From: CAXRBC01 sp041158045
GTDB taxonomy: Bacteria; Actinomycetota; Acidimicrobiia; Acidimicrobiales; Ilumatobacteraceae
Assembly: GCA_041158045.1 (NCBI GenBank)
Contig: JBEBCD010000070.1
Location: 1 to 8,332, forward strand
DNA: 8,332 bases
Direction of reading: 5' to 3'
Positions 6,149 through 8,332 of this stretch are shown here, one piece after another. Both the position numbers and the translations under genes were made by a program. The notes under the pieces are model-generated. The model was not told the DNA's origin. It worked only from the letters and a program-made list of their open reading frames with translations, and ran no database searches. The number at the start of each line of letters is the position of its first letter. Within the stretch, counting starts at the first letter, position 1.

Positions 6149-7498
6149 GTGGATCGGCCGGACGCGCGCGCGGACGGCGACGGCACGGGCGGAGGGCGCG
6201 CGGGGCGCGCCCCCTTGCCCGAGGGCACGATCAGCGTCGGCATCGGCCTGCTCGTCGCGGGCGTCACGATCTACGTCTTCTTCAAGCTCGGCCAGGAGGC
6301 GCTCGGCCAGGACGGCTTCAAGCCGATCGTGGCCCTGTGGTTCGTGATGTTCGCCCTCGCACCCGGCTTCTACCTGCCGATCGAGCAGGAGGTGAGCCGC
6401 GCCATCTCGCACCGGCGCGCCGTCGGCCAGGGCGCGCGGCCCGTGGTGCGCAAGGTCGTCGCGCTCTGCGCCGCGATCGTGGTGGGCCTCGTCGCATCGG
6501 TGCTCGCGCTCGCGCCCGCGATCAACGACGAGCTCTTCGAGGGCTACGGGATCGTGACCGCGAGCCTCGCCATCGCGCTCGCGAGCTACGGGCTGCTCTA
6601 CCTCGCGAAGGGCCTGTGCAGCGGCAACGGGCGCTTCGCGTCGTACGGCTTCATCGTCGGCGCGGACGGCGCGATCCGCGTGGCGATCTGCGGCGCCATG
6701 CTCGCACTGGGCGTCGACCGCGTCGGCGCCTACTCGATGATGGTCGCGCTCGTGCCGGTCGTCGGCGTGGCGATCGTGTGGACGCGCGGGGGCCTGCGCA
6801 CCGAGGACGGCCCGCCCGCGACGTGGGGCGAGATCGCGCCCAACCTCGGCTGGCTGCTCGGCGGCTCGATCTTCGCCGCGGCGCTCGTCAACGCCGGGCC
6901 GATCACGGTCGACGTGCTCGGCGACACCGCCCCGGCCGAGGAGGTCACCCGGTTCGGCAACGCGGTGCTGCTCTCACGGGTGCCGCTCTTCCTCTTCCAG
7001 GCCGTGCAGGCCGCGCTGCTGCCCCGCCTCGCGCGGCTCGCGGCACGCGGGGACATCGCCGAGTTTCGCGCCGGGTTCCGCCGGCTCATGGTGCTCGTCG
7101 TGGGCGTCGGCGTGATCGGGACGGCCGGGGCCTTCGCCGTCGGGCCGTGGGTGCTCGACCTCGTCTATGGCGGCGGCGTCTCGCGGCGCACGCTCACGCT
7201 GCTCGCCTTCGCGAGCGCGATCTACATGCTCGCGCTGGCCATCGCGCAGGCCCTCATCGCGCTGCACGGCCACCGACTCGTGGCGGTCGGGTGGACGCTG
7301 GCCTTCGCGTCGTTCGTCGGGGCGGCAGCGTGGTCGAGCGACGACCTCTACCTGCGGGTCGAGGTGGCGCTGGTCGCGAGCAGCGCCGTGGCACTCGTGG
7401 CGTTCGCGGCCGCGCTGCGCGCGCAGCTGGCCTCGGGTGCGACGTGGGACGAGGAGTCCGTCGTGCAGGCGATCGGGGACCGTCCGATCGAGACGTGA
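6149..7498 (+). CDS. Polysaccharide/lipid-linked oligosaccharide flippase (MATE/MurJ/Wzx superfamily)
   Basis: This 449-residue membrane protein starts at GTG 6149, 10 nt after the stop of the small protein; no Shine-Dalgarno site is visible. After a hydrophilic Asp/Gly/Arg-rich N-terminus (1-24) there are about twelve transmembrane helices, roughly at 26-46, 58-78, 103-123, 132-152, 166-186, 190-211, 232-250, 275-295, 313-335, 350-372, 377-395 and 403-425. The segment RVPLFLFQAVQAALLPRLARL (277-297) is typical of actinobacterial polysaccharide-biosynthesis flippases. The count and length fit the Wzx/MurJ-like group that turns lipid-linked glycans from the inner to the outer membrane leaflet. 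A TTG at codon 23 is a possible later start. It lies between the glycosyltransferase operon and gmd, which supports a glycan role. The substrate cannot be told from sequence; MurJ itself is less likely because that protein usually has more helices. Confidence 0.85.
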   Translation: MDRPDARADGDGTGGGRAGRAPLPEGTISVGIGLLVAGVTIYVFFKLGQEALGQDGFKPIVALWFVMFALAPGFYLPIEQEVSRAISHRRAVGQGARPVVRKVVALCAAIVVGLVASVLALAPAINDELFEGYGIVTASLAIALASYGLLYLAKGLCSGNGRFASYGFIVGADGAIRVAICGAMLALGVDRVGAYSMMVALVPVVGVAIVWTRGGLRTEDGPPATWGEIAPNLGWLLGGSIFAAALVNAGPITVDVLGDTAPAEEVTRFGNAVLLSRVPLFLFQAVQAALLPRLARLAARGDIAEFRAGFRRLMVLVVGVGVIGTAGAFAVGPWVLDLVYGGGVSRRTLTLLAFASAIYMLALAIAQALIALHGHRLVAVGWTLAFASFVGAAAWSSDDLYLRVEVALVASSAVALVAFAAALRAQLASGATWDEESVVQAIGDRPIET

Positions 7499-7502
7499 CC
7501 GG

Positions 7503-7516
7503 CGCGGCGTGCCGCG
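7503..7516. terminator. Weak GC hairpin between convergent flippase and gmd genes
   Basis: Within the 28-nt gap between the two convergent stops, CGCGG and CCGCG can pair as a 5-bp stem around a CGTG loop. There is no T-run on either side, so this would be at most a weak or factor-assisted bidirectional terminator. In DNA this GC-rich such short hairpins also arise by chance. Confidence 0.2.
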
Positions 7517-7526
7517 GGGAGGATCG

Positions 7527-8332
<806 letters not shown>

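Overview
The window is very GC-rich, with G or C at nearly every third codon position. Start codons are mostly GTG or ATG without clear Shine-Dalgarno sites, and neighbouring genes overlap by 4 nt. Together with a DUF5719-type secreted protein (WFCPG motif) next to a large glycosyltransferase, this suggests a high-GC actinomycete, plausibly of the Acidimicrobiia. That placement is inference from style and gene families, not from a marker gene. Coding density is almost complete: the only non-coding stretches are 5828-5892, 6139-6148 and 7499-7526, and no gap exceeds 300 bases. No RNA gene, insertion sequence, CRISPR array or attachment site was seen.

Layout. (1) Positions 1-833 (+) hold the C-terminal part of the membrane AAA+ zinc protease FtsH, cut by the window edge. 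(2) Positions 5827 down to 751 (-) hold a three-gene operon read leftwards: a 1035-residue family 2 glycosyltransferase fused to a polytopic membrane region and an outer-face domain, then a secreted DUF5719-type protein, then a membrane-anchored thioredoxin-like protein. The three are joined by ATGA and GTGA stop/start overlaps. The last gene runs 83 bp into the 3' end of ftsH, tail to tail. (3) From a 65-bp divergent promoter region, positions 5893-7498 (+) hold an 81-residue protein of unknown function and a 12-helix MATE/MurJ/Wzx-superfamily polysaccharide flippase. (4) Positions 7527-8332 (-) hold most of a GDP-mannose 4,6-dehydratase (gmd), cut at its 5' end by the window edge and convergent with the flippase gene.

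How the genes fit together. Gmd makes the precursor of GDP-deoxyhexoses such as fucose and rhamnose. The glycosyltransferase would transfer sugars at the inner face of the membrane, and the flippase would move a lipid-linked glycan outwards. The DUF5719 protein and the outer domain of the glycosyltransferase sit outside. The middle and right of the window therefore look like part of a cell-surface glycan assembly and export locus. FtsH is probably an unrelated housekeeping neighbour. I did not find a clearly new defence or mobile system. The least explained items are the small protein before the flippase, the thioredoxin-like protein at the end of the glycan operon, and the tail-to-tail overlap with ftsH.
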